Shown: positions 17,769 through 26,408 of the stretch, piece by piece
Layout: every line of letters begins with the position of its first letter
How positions within the stretch are numbered: the first letter of the stretch is position 1
Origin: JAVBLP01 sp031553505
GTDB lineage: Bacteria > Elusimicrobiota > Endomicrobiia > Endomicrobiales > Endomicrobiaceae
Reading direction: 5' to 3'
DNA: 64,000 nucleotides
NCBI GenBank assembly: GCA_031553505.1
Contig: JAVBLP010000012.1
Coordinates: 62,001-126,000 of the forward strand
The notes under the pieces: generated by a model
Seen by the model: only the letters and a program-made list of their open reading frames with translations
What the model was told of the DNA's origin: nothing
Databases searched by the model: none
Program-made: the position numbers and the translations under genes

Positions 17769-19022
17769 ATGAAAAAACCGGAACTTTTACTTCCCGCAGG
17801 CTCGCTTTCAAGGCTTAAAACCGCTTTTTTGTACGGCGCGGACGCCGTTTATGCCGGCACGCCCGAAATGTCTTTGCGCGCGAAATCAAAATTTCCGATT
17901 GAAGATATGCGCGAAGGCATAGATTTCGCGCATAATCTCGAAAAAAAAGTGTACCTTACTCTTAATCTTTTTTCGCATAATAAAGACACGGAAAAACTTC
18001 CCGCTTTTACGGATACAATAAAAAAACTTTCTCCGGACGGTATTATCGTTTCGGATCCGGGTATATTTCAATACATTAAAAAAGAAATTCCGGTTTTGCC
18101 GATACATATTTCAACGCAGGCTAATGTCTGCTCGTGGCTTACCGTGGATTTTTGGAAAAACATGGGCGCGGATCTGTGCGTTTTGGGCAGGGAAGTGTCA
18201 TTTAATGAGGCGCAGGAAATACGTGAAAAATGTACGGATATTAAGCTGGAAATTTTCATTCACGGCGCTATGTGCGTAAGCTACTCCGGCAGATGTCTGA
18301 TGTCGGCTTTTATGGCATCACGCAGCGCAAACCAAGGCGCCTGCGCGCATTCCTGCAGATGGAAATATAAAAGCAAGCTCGTGCTTGAAGAAGAACTTCG
18401 CCCCGGCGAATATATGGAAATGGAAGAAGACGAACACGGCTCTTATGTGTTCAATTCCAAAGATTTATGCCTTATGACTAAACTCGACAAAATTTTACAG
18501 GCGGGATTTGATTCGTTAAAAATAGAGGGCAGAAACAAAAGCGAGTATTATGTTGCGCAAACCGCTAGGGTTTACCGCAAAGCCATAGACAGTTATTTTG
18601 ATAATCCCGCCGGCTGGAAGCCGGATGCTTATATGGAAGAACTTTTGACGCTTCAAAACCGCGGATACACCACGGGCTTTTTTGACGGTATTCCAGGGCA
18701 GGAAGCGCAGGATTATAAAGATACCGCAAGCAGAAGCGGCTGGCGCAATGCCGGCGTTGTGAGGGATAATAAAGGCGGATTTTTAACTGTAGAATTGCGC
18801 CATAAGCTCAAAAAAGGCGACGAGATAGAGATTCTGCCGCCTTTTCAATTTGAGCCTGTCAAAATAAAGCTGGATGAGATTTATGATTTTGAAGATAACT
18901 GCCTGGTTGAAGAGGCAGCCCCCGGAAAAATAAGCCAGTCCGTCAAAATTCCTGCCGGTAAACAGCTTTCGGAAGCGGCTTCAGAAAACACAATTATAAG
19001 AATTAAGCTGAAAGACGCTTAA
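17769..19022 (+). CDS. Peptidase U32 family protein
   Basis: A 417-residue protein opening with KPELLLPAGSLSRLKTAF and DAVYAG, the N-terminal U32 block. The family signature is at about 160-178 (E-x-F-x2-GAMC-x4-GRC-x-MS), followed by further Cys residues in GACAHSC and the SLKIEGR segment. U32 proteins include collagenase-type PrtC and the RNA-modification proteins RlhA and TrhP; the cysteines bind an Fe-S cluster in the latter. Without the neighbouring gene context of either group I cannot choose a substrate. The 3' end overlaps the convergent ABC-F gene by four bases. Confidence 0.92.
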   Translation: MKKPELLLPAGSLSRLKTAFLYGADAVYAGTPEMSLRAKSKFPIEDMREGIDFAHNLEKKVYLTLNLFSHNKDTEKLPAFTDTIKKLSPDGIIVSDPGIFQYIKKEIPVLPIHISTQANVCSWLTVDFWKNMGADLCVLGREVSFNEAQEIREKCTDIKLEIFIHGAMCVSYSGRCLMSAFMASRSANQGACAHSCRWKYKSKLVLEEELRPGEYMEMEEDEHGSYVFNSKDLCLMTKLDKILQAGFDSLKIEGRNKSEYYVAQTARVYRKAIDSYFDNPAGWKPDAYMEELLTLQNRGYTTGFFDGIPGQEAQDYKDTASRSGWRNAGVVRDNKGGFLTVELRHKLKKGDEIEILPPFQFEPVKIKLDEIYDFEDNCLVEEAAPGKISQSVKIPAGKQLSEAASENTIIRIKLKDA

Positions 19023-20434
19023 TCCGCTTTTTGTATTTCGTAAAAACCGTTCACGCCGATTTCATCCAAAAAAACGCTGTCATGCGATATTATAATCATC
19101 GCTCCGGGATATTCCCTTAAAACCTGCGTGACGTGTTCCTTTGTTTCCAAATCTATATTATTTGTTATTTCGTCTATTATCAGCAGTTTAGGCGTTTTTG
19201 CCGCGATTGCCGCAAGGCTTAATCGCGCTTTTTCTCCGCCGGAAAGCACCGCCGTTTTTTTGTTTACATCTTCATTTTTCCTGAAAAGAAAGTCATTTAA
19301 AAAATCTCTTATTTCTGACTGGTTTTTCTGCGGCAAAATATCGGCTATTGTGTCAAAAACGGTTTTATCATTATCCAGATTGCTGTAATACTGCTCCAAA
19401 TAACCTACGTCTCCCGCATCAGGCAAATCCCAAAAACCTTCTTTTATAACTTCAGGATAATTTAAAATAGCTTTTACCAGCGTCGATTTGCCTGAGCCGT
19501 TATCTCCGGTTATAGCGAGGTGTTCACTACCCGCGACCGATATTGTTACATCTTTTAAAACAGGTTTTTGCGCGTATCCGGCGCTGCCAGAGCTTATTGA
19601 AACTATTGTTTTTGATCCAATGTCTTTTGCCGTAAGCGAAAATTTCGGCTTTAAAATTTCAGGTATTCTCAAAGTGGAAAGCTGCTCGTTTACGTTTCTG
19701 TGCCTTTCATTAATAGAACCCTTGTTTTTGCCGGATGCTTTTTCCGCGGCGCTTTGTTTTAAATCTCCCACGGCAGGCAGCCATTTTTTATTTTCCATAT
19801 TTTTTTCACCGTGTTTTTTACTTTTTGCGGCTCTTTCCTGCTCTTTCATAAGCGCTTTGTGATTTTCGCGTTTTTCTTTTTTTAAGGAAGAAAGCTCATC
19901 TTCAAGATTTTGCCTTTTTTGGAAGATGTCATTTCTGTAATCATCAAATCTGCCTGAAAAAACGGATATTTGCCCGTTATTCACGTGCCAAAAAGTATCT
20001 ACGGAGCTTCTTAAAAGCTCTACATCGTGCGAAACCACTATGAGCGTTCCTTTGTAAAAGCTGAGCATTTTTATTAAAGATTTACGGTTTTTTAAATCAA
20101 GGTGGTTTGTCGGCTCGTCTAACAGAAGAACATCAGTCCGCATGGAAAACGCCGCGCTTAACGCTTTGTTAAATTTTTCTCCGCCGCTTAAATTTTCATA
20201 CTCATATATAAGCTGCGGAACGTAGCCGAATGAAATATTTTCATTATTTATAATTTCACCTTCAGGCGGCGGAAACGCGCCGGAAATAATCTTTAAAAGC
20301 GTAGATTTGCCGCTGCCGTTATTGCCTATAACCGCTATGCGTTTTCCAGGATGTATTTGCGTAGAAAAATTTTCAAAACAGATTTTATTGGGGAAGTATA
20401 AGCTGATGTTGTTTAAAATTATGGGTTTATGCAT
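19019..20434 (-). CDS. ABC-F family ATPase
   Basis: This 471-residue protein has two ATP-binding cassettes and no membrane segment. Walker A motifs are GNNGSGKST (about 36-44) and GDNGSGKST (about 310). Signature motifs are LSGGEKFNKAL and LSGGEKARLSL, and Walker B motifs end in DEPTNHLD and DEITNNID. The linker (about 170-255) is Lys/Glu-rich and charged, as in ABC-F translation factors that bind the ribosomal E site. Some members give antibiotic resistance by ribosome protection. It is on the short side, and I cannot assign it to EttA, Uup or a resistance branch. It ends in a four-base overlap with the convergent U32 gene. Confidence 0.9.
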   Translation of the reverse strand: MHKPIILNNISLYFPNKICFENFSTQIHPGKRIAVIGNNGSGKSTLLKIISGAFPPPEGEIINNENISFGYVPQLIYEYENLSGGEKFNKALSAAFSMRTDVLLLDEPTNHLDLKNRKSLIKMLSFYKGTLIVVSHDVELLRSSVDTFWHVNNGQISVFSGRFDDYRNDIFQKRQNLEDELSSLKKEKRENHKALMKEQERAAKSKKHGEKNMENKKWLPAVGDLKQSAAEKASGKNKGSINERHRNVNEQLSTLRIPEILKPKFSLTAKDIGSKTIVSISSGSAGYAQKPVLKDVTISVAGSEHLAITGDNGSGKSTLVKAILNYPEVIKEGFWDLPDAGDVGYLEQYYSNLDNDKTVFDTIADILPQKNQSEIRDFLNDFLFRKNEDVNKKTAVLSGGEKARLSLAAIAAKTPKLLIIDEITNNIDLETKEHVTQVLREYPGAMIIISHDSVFLDEIGVNGFYEIQKAD

Positions 20435-20576
20435 ATTTACCTCTTAATAGTTTGTGATAAAGGAAGCCTTTTTAGAATTTTTTCAAGGCATTTGGAGTTT
20501 TTGCGACGCCTGCGACGGCAAAGCGTGCGCAAAGGGCACGTGAGCCGGAGTGTAAGGAAGTAAAAACTTCAAAGGC

Positions 20577-20603
20577 AAAGAAAAAACGGAAGGAGAGGGA
20601 TTT
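20577..20603 (-). repeat. 27-bp duplicate of the tRNA-Ser(UGA) 3' end
   Basis: Bases 20577-20603 are identical to 20710-20736, which comprises the last 17 bases of the tRNA-Ser(UGA) gene plus 10 bases beyond it. The 106 bases between the copies are GC-rich and rich in short inverted repeats. The region 20435-20719 holds no gene. The pattern could mark an insertion at the tRNA 3' end. Confidence 0.75.
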
Positions 20604-20719
20604 CTTCTCCCCCGGCACTCGCATGCCTCCTCCGAAGCCGGCCGCCTTCGCTTTTTTCCTGCTCTTCGCAGGCGCTCAGGTCGGCTTCAAATCCCGCTTT
20701 AATTGGACAAAAGAAAAAA

Positions 20720-20806
20720 CGGAAGGAGAGGGATTTGAACCCCCGATAAGCTTTCGCCTATACTAGTTTTCAAGACTAGCGCCTTAAACCACTCGGCCAT
20801 CCTTCC
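20720..20806 (-). tRNA. tRNA-Ser(UGA)
   Basis: The complement reads an 87-base class II tRNA. The acceptor is GGAAGGA with TCCTTCC, the D-arm GCCGAGTGGTTTAAGG matches the other serine tRNA, the anticodon loop CTTGAAA (UGA) sits on a CTAGT/ACTAG stem, and a long variable arm and a GGTTCAAATCC T-arm follow. CCA is not encoded. Confidence 0.95.
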
Positions 20807-20934
20807 ATTAACTGATAAGATTTAATATTCCATAATATGCTTTCTTTTAGCCGGAAAGCCTTTGAATTATACAAATAAATTGAATTTCATTCAAGATATG
20901 TAAAAGGCAAGTAACAAGTAATAAATAACAGCTT

Positions 20935-22107
20935 TTAAAGAGGCATTGTATTTTTAAAGCGTTTTCTTTCCACTATGTGAAAGAGCACAAGGCTGGCGGC
21001 GGCAAAGAGCAGCATCAGCGAAAAAGGGATCATTGAGTAAATGAGCGGGATGTCGCCCAGTATGGAAAGCCTTATATGGGTTAAAGCGTAGGTTGACGGG
21101 AAAAAGAAAGAAAAAAACTTTAAAATCCACGGCAGCGCGTGATGCGGCCATGCAAAGCCCGAAAGCATTACGGTCGGCAGAGCGTAAAACATTAAAACCG
21201 CCATAGCTATTTCAGGAGACCTGAACAAAGCCGAAATAAGCATCGCAAAGAAGGTTATCGCTATAACAAAAGCAGTTGTCAGCAGCAAAACGCCGGCAAG
21301 AGAATGTACATATATTGAGTTTGTAGCCAGCAAAACAAAAGTATTAAACGCGTTTAATATTATGCCGAGTATTATATAAGGTATGGTTTTTCCGAAAAAC
21401 ATAGCGTAAAAGTTGCCGCCAGCGGTTTTGTAGAGTTCTTCTTCAGTTTTTTTGCTTTTTTCCATAGACATTGTTGTACATACCGCCACAAGTATAATTT
21501 GCTGTAGCACAGCAAGCAAAAGGCAGGGCAGCAAAAAGTCAGAGTAATTCATTTCCGTATTAAAAAGGTATCTTGCATCTACGCTTAAAGGCGTAAATGC
21601 GCTTTCCGCCGCTTTATACGAATAGCCTTTATCCACAAGAAGCTTTGTAAACTGTTTTTTGGGAAAAGAAGAAGATATTGCCGTAAATTTCTTTAAAGCT
21701 GAGCTTGATATAAGAAAACTGCTGGAGTTTGCGGCGTTAAAAACGGTTGTTGACTGCCCCTTTTTTAAATCTGCGCTGAAATTTTTAGGGATATAATAGA
21801 AAGCGCCCAAATTGTTATGGAAAATACCCATGTAAGCTTCGCTGCTTGAAGCGTACATCTTGCTTACTTCCAGCTCCGGAGAAGCGTCCAGACTTCTGAC
21901 TAATTTTCTCGACATTGCGGAATTGTCCATATTGACTACCCCTACGTCAATATCGGTTGCGCGTTTATTTATATATAGGTAAGCGAATAAAATGCCGTAA
22001 AAAAGAGGCGCAAGGCAGCAGATAAGAAAGAGGTCTTTTGAAGTAAAAATTCTTTTTACTTCCCTTTTAAAAACGTTTGCGGCAGCCGGAAAAATGTTTT
22101 TTTTCAT
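20935..22107 (-). CDS. ABC-2 type permease, export operon (distal)
   Basis: This 390-residue protein has an N-terminal membrane helix (about 25-47), a long external loop (about 50-190), and five or six C-terminal helices (about 190-375). This is the ABC2_membrane_3 layout of YhhJ/YbhR-type permeases. It is the last gene of the TetR-TolC-HlyD-permease-permease operon and overlaps the preceding permease by four bases. It is paralogous to that neighbour: both have matching GVVNMDNSAMSRK / AVIDNDNSKISRN blocks. The two probably form a heterodimer in the inner membrane. No ATPase gene is adjacent. Confidence 0.88.
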   Translation of the reverse strand: MKKNIFPAAANVFKREVKRIFTSKDLFLICCLAPLFYGILFAYLYINKRATDIDVGVVNMDNSAMSRKLVRSLDASPELEVSKMYASSSEAYMGIFHNNLGAFYYIPKNFSADLKKGQSTTVFNAANSSSFLISSSALKKFTAISSSFPKKQFTKLLVDKGYSYKAAESAFTPLSVDARYLFNTEMNYSDFLLPCLLLAVLQQIILVAVCTTMSMEKSKKTEEELYKTAGGNFYAMFFGKTIPYIILGIILNAFNTFVLLATNSIYVHSLAGVLLLTTAFVIAITFFAMLISALFRSPEIAMAVLMFYALPTVMLSGFAWPHHALPWILKFFSFFFPSTYALTHIRLSILGDIPLIYSMIPFSLMLLFAAASLVLFHIVERKRFKNTMPL

Positions 22108-23267
22108 TTCTTTGCCTCCGTTTTTTTAATACGCAGGTTTACAAAGAAATATGCCGCAAAAAAGTAAACTAATCCCATTATCACAAGATGGGAAACAAAA
22201 GGTATCGTAAACTCAATTCCCAAATCCTGCTGGTAAATCTTCCGGAATCCTTCCAGAAAAGGCGTAAGCGGTATAATCTGCACAAGAGTCCGTAAAAGAG
22301 CCGGCATCTGGTCTAAAGGCCAGGTATATCCCGAAAGCAAAAATGCAGGTGCCGATATTAAAAGACAGCCTTTTAAAGCGTTCAGCCTTGTTTTTAAAGC
22401 GGAAGAAAGCAAAAGCCCTAAAGAAATGGACGCGAAAGCAAAACACATGCTTAACGCCATTGCCGCTGAAGTCGAATATGCAATAGGAATATTAAATAAG
22501 GGGAAAAGTATTCTGTAAAGCACTTCAAAATGAAGGTAAGCGACAGCCATATAAAGAATAGTTTTTCCCGTTAACGCTTTTAAGACGCTTTTTCTTGTTG
22601 TGGCAAGCATATTGCGCACCGTTTTCAGGTCGAATTCCGTTGCGATTGTCAGTGCGCCAAGCAGTATTAACAGCTGGTGCAGTATAGAAAGCCATAAACC
22701 CGGCGTAAGGTAAAGATTATAGTTTAAAGAGGGGTTAAAAAGTTTTGCCGTGTCATTTTTTACGGGCTGCAAAAGCGCGCCTGCCTGCTTTGTTGAAAAT
22801 CCTTTTTTTGTAAGCGTTTTGTATTTTATGCCGCCGCCTATTGTGGCTACTATTGTTGCAGCATCAATATCTGTCACATTTCCAGTTATGTAATTTGAAG
22901 AATTAACAAAAACCGTAACACTCTGCGGTTTTTGCCTTTTAATGTTTTTTTGCAGGTCTTTAGGAATATAAAGGCCTAAAAACGCTTTTTGCCGCGAAAA
23001 GAGGTTTTGAAGCTGCCGCACGTTTTGAAGCCGGTATTTAACTTCCATATCCGGAGAAGCGTTAAAATACCGTATTATGTTTCTTGAAATTTTAGAGTTG
23101 TCATTATCTATTACGGCAATGGGCAGCTCCGTGAGGGTGCCGGATATATAAATACCGCCTAAAAATAAACAGTCGGTAATAGGGAAAGCCAGCAAAGCAA
23201 TCAGATAAAATTTGCTTTTTGATATGTACTTAAGCTCCCTGATGATGATTTTTATGATTTCTTTCAT
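22104..23267 (-). CDS. ABC-2 type permease, export operon (proximal)
   Basis: A 387-residue paralogue of the next gene. It has a single N-terminal helix (about 20-42), an external domain containing PIAVIDNDNSKISRN, and a six-helix C-terminal membrane domain (about 190-375) with the LLSGYTWPLDQMP segment typical of YhhJ/YbhS-type ABC-2 permeases. It is expected to form the inner-membrane part of a tripartite efflux or secretion system with the HlyD-like lipoprotein and TolC-like channel encoded upstream. The 198-base gap before it contains an intergenic repeat-like stretch, so its expression may be partly uncoupled from the HlyD gene. Confidence 0.88.
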   Translation of the reverse strand: MKEIIKIIIRELKYISKSKFYLIALLAFPITDCLFLGGIYISGTLTELPIAVIDNDNSKISRNIIRYFNASPDMEVKYRLQNVRQLQNLFSRQKAFLGLYIPKDLQKNIKRQKPQSVTVFVNSSNYITGNVTDIDAATIVATIGGGIKYKTLTKKGFSTKQAGALLQPVKNDTAKLFNPSLNYNLYLTPGLWLSILHQLLILLGALTIATEFDLKTVRNMLATTRKSVLKALTGKTILYMAVAYLHFEVLYRILFPLFNIPIAYSTSAAMALSMCFAFASISLGLLLSSALKTRLNALKGCLLISAPAFLLSGYTWPLDQMPALLRTLVQIIPLTPFLEGFRKIYQQDLGIEFTIPFVSHLVIMGLVYFFAAYFFVNLRIKKTEAKK

Positions 23268-23289
23268 TTAATTTAGTTTAAAAAGTTTA

Positions 23290-23425
23290 AACTATCCATT
23301 CATTGTTGTCCATCGCGAGTTCTCGCTGAAAACGCGATGATCTACACTTTTAAGGCAGATTACCATCCTGCGGCTTCGTTCAGGGCAGGCTCCAGCTCCG
23401 CTGCCTCGTAATGACAATCAAAAAG
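23290..23425 (-). repeat. GTCATT-type intergenic repeat-like sequence
   Basis: Read on the minus strand, this stretch begins with GTCATTACGAGGCAGCGGAG and continues with CTGCCCTGAACGAAGC, a GTAATCTGCC segment and a CGCGATGG end. It resembles the dispersed GTCATTGCGAGG-type intergenic repeats seen in many bacteria. It contains short inverted repeats such as CGCGAGTTCTCG. A second partial GTCATTC sequence lies near 32317. No coding potential is seen. Confidence 0.5.
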
Positions 23426-23465
23426 ACTTTTTCGTTTTAAACTATTACCTATTAATTATTACTTG

Positions 23466-24257
23466 TCATTTGTATTTTAGCGCTGTCATTCCGGGGCGCA
23501 GGTTTTCAATCTTTTCTTTGCTTTTCATGCGCGTTTCAAATGTTTTTAAATCGTAATTACCCTGCTGCGATGTCGGTTTCCATGATGCAAAATTGCCGAG
23601 CGCCGCTATATATGTAACTTCCATCAGGTGTTTTTCGCCCAAAGCCGGCACAAAAATTTCGTAAGACTGCCCTTTATGGATATCCTTCAAATTATCTTCC
23701 CTGATATTAAAAACCGCCCACATATCATCATTTTTCAGTATTGTAAGTATCGGATAGCCCGTGGCTACAAGTTCGCCGGGGTTAGATATAATCTGCACCA
23801 CTTCGCCATCGATAGGCGCAGTTACGGTCAATTCGCCGAAATACGCCATTGCCTCATCGCGCTGCCCTTTTACCGCCTGCACTTTTTGCAGCGCGGCATT
23901 GTACTTATAATCCGTTTCGTCAAACTGCTGCTTTGGGATTACGCCGGTTTCATAAAGGTTTTTTATGCGGGAATAAGTTTTTTCTGCCAGAGAGTACTGT
24001 TCCTGCGCTTCTTTTAATGCAGCGTTAACGGTTTTAAGCTTCGCGTCTATCTCTTTGCCTTCCAGCCTGCCTAGAATCTGTCCCTTTTTAACGGTTTCGC
24101 CCTCCGTTACAAAGATTTCGGCTATCCTTCCGGGTACTTTTACGCCGACATCTATTTCCGTGGCGTCTATTTCGCCTACAAGCATGTTTTTGTCAGAAGA
24201 GCACGCGATAAACATCAAAGGCAGCGTAGCCAAAACAAACAGTTTTGCAAATTTCAT
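23466..24257 (-). CDS. HlyD/membrane-fusion lipoprotein
   Basis: A 263-residue periplasmic adaptor. Residues 1-19 form a lipoprotein signal ending in FIAC, so it is lipid-anchored. A biotinyl-lipoyl half (VTEGETVKKGQILGRLEG, about 54-71), an alpha-helical hairpin (about 75-135), the second lipoyl half (VTAPIDGEVV, about 148) and a beta-barrel with GMTALKYK at the end follow. It links the inner-membrane permeases to the TolC-like channel. It is short compared with AcrA but normal for the YhiI/YbhG class. It follows the TolC gene by 18 bases in the TetR-controlled operon. Confidence 0.92.
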   Translation of the reverse strand: MKFAKLFVLATLPLMFIACSSDKNMLVGEIDATEIDVGVKVPGRIAEIFVTEGETVKKGQILGRLEGKEIDAKLKTVNAALKEAQEQYSLAEKTYSRIKNLYETGVIPKQQFDETDYKYNAALQKVQAVKGQRDEAMAYFGELTVTAPIDGEVVQIISNPGELVATGYPILTILKNDDMWAVFNIREDNLKDIHKGQSYEIFVPALGEKHLMEVTYIAALGNFASWKPTSQQGNYDLKTFETRMKSKEKIENLRPGMTALKYK

Positions 24258-24275
24258 GTCATCCCTCCGCGTAAA

Positions 24276-25688
24276 TTAATTATTTAAAGAGTTAAATTCT
24301 TCTTCCGACATTGAACATATGCTTAAAAGGTTGGCGTAAGCGCTGTTATAGTCAAAAACGGCTTTTGCCTGATCTATTTTTATTTTTGTCAGCGCAAGCT
24401 CAGCGTCAACCACCTCCAAAGACGTGGCAAGACCTTCTTTAAAAGACATATGGTAAAGTTTTAAGTTTTCTTCGGCAAGCGCTTTGTTGCTTTCAAGCGC
24501 TTCGTAATCTTTTTTCGCGGTTTCGCACTGGTGATGAAATTTTTTTACGGCGGTATATATAAGGTTTTTTACGTTTGCGATTTGCGCGTCCACCGCGGCA
24601 ATTTCGGCTTTTGACGCATTAATTTCGTTTATGTCGGAGCCGCCCCCGAAAACATTTATGGAAGCTGTAAGCCCTACCGCCCATTCGGGTTCAACCATAG
24701 TAAGTTTATCCTGCAGTATCTGGTATTCTCCGACCGCGGCGATATTGGGAAGCAAATTACCCACGGCGGTTTTATGTTTTTGTTTAAGCATAATTTTTTT
24801 GCTTTCAAGAAGTTTAACCGTATTATTGTTTTGCGCCGCTTTTTCAGTAAAATAAACCTCGTCATAATTGTTTGGAAGCATTTCCATAGTGTCTGTAAGC
24901 GTTAAATTGTTTGTGTTAATTCCAAGCGTATTATTTAAAAGGATAACTGCCAGCTCTTTATCCATCGTGGATTTTTGATAATCTTTTTTCGCGTCGGCAA
25001 GGGCAACTTCAGCCCTTAAAAGATTCGCTTTTGAAATCATTCCGTTATCAAAAAGCTGCCGGGCATTTGAAACGTGCCCTTCTATGTTTGACTGTAAATC
25101 TTTGCGTATCTCTATTACTTTGTTCGCAAGCTTTACGCGGTAATAATCTTCTATTACGGAAGTCAAAACGCTGTTTTTGGCATTTTGGAAATTAATTTCG
25201 CTTACAAATTTTTCCTGTTTTTTTACCTGCGCGTTTGCCGACACTTTAAAACCCGTAAAAATCGGCTGCACGACAGTTGCCATTACGCGGACAAAAGTAT
25301 CGTTCAGAACCTCTTTTTCAAAAGAAGGTATTGAACTTTCAAGGCCTGATCTGAAAGCTGACGGGTCGGCTCCGCCGGCTCCCGCGTAAGATGCGGCGCT
25401 CGCGCCTATTATTGAAGAACGGATATCGTTTAAATCCAGCATTATCGGATCATTTATTTTTGACGCCAAAGCCAAAACGTCAATGCGCGGCAAGTATCTG
25501 CCTTTTGCGGCGCTTGCATTGTGTGCGGCGCTTTCAAGCATTTGCTGCGCTGAATGTATTTCCGGATTGTTTTTTAACGCTAAATCCATCGCCTGTTTTA
25601 TGCTTAACTGCGAAGAATCTCCGGCAAAAAGATTTAAATTAAACGATAAAACCGCGGCAAATGAAATAAAAAGACTTATGTTTTTCAT
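24276..25688 (-). CDS. TolC-family outer-membrane channel
   Basis: A 470-residue protein with a signal peptide (about 1-22, LNLFAG), then two outer-membrane efflux (OEP) repeats. Each repeat begins with an ALKNNPEIHSAQ-like helix (about 37-48) and long coiled-coil helices. Segments QPIFTGFKVSA (about 145) and VGLTASINVFGGGSDINE (about 345) are the usual strand landmarks of TolC-like channels. It should form the trimeric outer-membrane duct of the export system. It overlaps the TetR gene by four bases, so it is translationally coupled to it. Confidence 0.92.
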   Translation of the reverse strand: MKNISLFISFAAVLSFNLNLFAGDSSQLSIKQAMDLALKNNPEIHSAQQMLESAAHNASAAKGRYLPRIDVLALASKINDPIMLDLNDIRSSIIGASAASYAGAGGADPSAFRSGLESSIPSFEKEVLNDTFVRVMATVVQPIFTGFKVSANAQVKKQEKFVSEINFQNAKNSVLTSVIEDYYRVKLANKVIEIRKDLQSNIEGHVSNARQLFDNGMISKANLLRAEVALADAKKDYQKSTMDKELAVILLNNTLGINTNNLTLTDTMEMLPNNYDEVYFTEKAAQNNNTVKLLESKKIMLKQKHKTAVGNLLPNIAAVGEYQILQDKLTMVEPEWAVGLTASINVFGGGSDINEINASKAEIAAVDAQIANVKNLIYTAVKKFHHQCETAKKDYEALESNKALAEENLKLYHMSFKEGLATSLEVVDAELALTKIKIDQAKAVFDYNSAYANLLSICSMSEEEFNSLNN

Positions 25689-26269
25689 TTTTCTTTCCTT
25701 CCGGCGTATGGATTTGAAATTCCCTGTACGAGAATATCCGCCATCGTTTCCGATATTATTTTTATGTTTTTTCCTGCCTTTCCCGAAACATATTCCTGCT
25801 CCGTTCCTTTTATCGCGGCTAAAATTGCAAGTGAAGTGTTTTGTATATGTTCAACCGCGAAAACTCTGGTTTCATTTCCTTCTTTTATAAGGCTGCCGAT
25901 AGTGTCCATTTCCATTTCATCATACTTTGTCCGCACTTTTTGCACCAAATCATGTTCCGTGAAATATAAATCTATTATTGTAGAGTACCCTTTTGTCAGT
26001 TTTCCAAATAGCTGAAAATGCGAAATTATATAGTCGCGCAGCTTCTCTTTCGGCGGTTTTGACTGGTCAATGCCGGCCCTTATTGACGCGGATAATTTAT
26101 CAAGCTCATTGTCCATAACGGCGTTAAAAAGCTCTTCCTTGTTTTTGAAATAGTAATATAAAGCGCTTTTAACTTTATTAAGGTCCGAAGCGATGTCTTC
26201 TATTGTTGTTTTGTAGTAGCCGTACCTTGCAAATCTTTCCGCGGCGGCTTTAAGTATTTCATCTCTCAT
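25685..26269 (-). CDS. TetR/AcrR-family repressor of the export operon
   Basis: A 194-residue regulator starting at ATG 26269, which has a GGAGAG ribosome site; the longer frame to 26320 would run through the operator. The N-terminal helix-turn-helix spans about residues 5-50 (ILKAAAERFARYGYYKTTIEDIA, core residues GYYKTT). The C-terminal ligand-binding part is helical and not specifically recognisable. It is the first gene of the operon, overlaps tolC, and lies 16 bases downstream of a perfect inverted repeat. It therefore most likely represses its own operon and is released by an exported compound. Confidence 0.93.
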   Translation of the reverse strand: MRDEILKAAAERFARYGYYKTTIEDIASDLNKVKSALYYYFKNKEELFNAVMDNELDKLSASIRAGIDQSKPPKEKLRDYIISHFQLFGKLTKGYSTIIDLYFTEHDLVQKVRTKYDEMEMDTIGSLIKEGNETRVFAVEHIQNTSLAILAAIKGTEQEYVSGKAGKNIKIISETMADILVQGISNPYAGRKEK

Positions 26270-26284
26270 AAACTCTCCGTGTAA

Positions 26285-26313
26285 ATTTGAACAAATGACC
26301 TTTTTGTTCAAAT
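26285..26313. promoter_or_regulatory. Operator for the TetR-family repressor
   Basis: ATTTGAACAAA and its exact complement TTTGTTCAAAT flank a seven-base spacer, a 29-base perfect palindrome between the TetR start and the divergent nitroreductase gene. Size and position fit a TetR dimer site. Confidence 0.8.
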
Positions 26314-26355
26314 GGTACAATAAAGATTGCGCTTTGTCAATGATTAATGCCCTTT

Positions 26356-26383
26356 TTGATTTGAAAAAATTAAAAAGTATAAT
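26356..26383 (+). promoter_or_regulatory. Promoter of the nitroreductase-cupin pair
   Basis: TTGATT at 26356-26361, 16-base spacer, TATAAT at 26378-26383, 25 bases before the ATG at 26409, which has a GGGGG ribosome site. Confidence 0.65.
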
Positions 26384-26408
26384 ATTTACATGTTTAAAAG
26401 GGGGAAAT

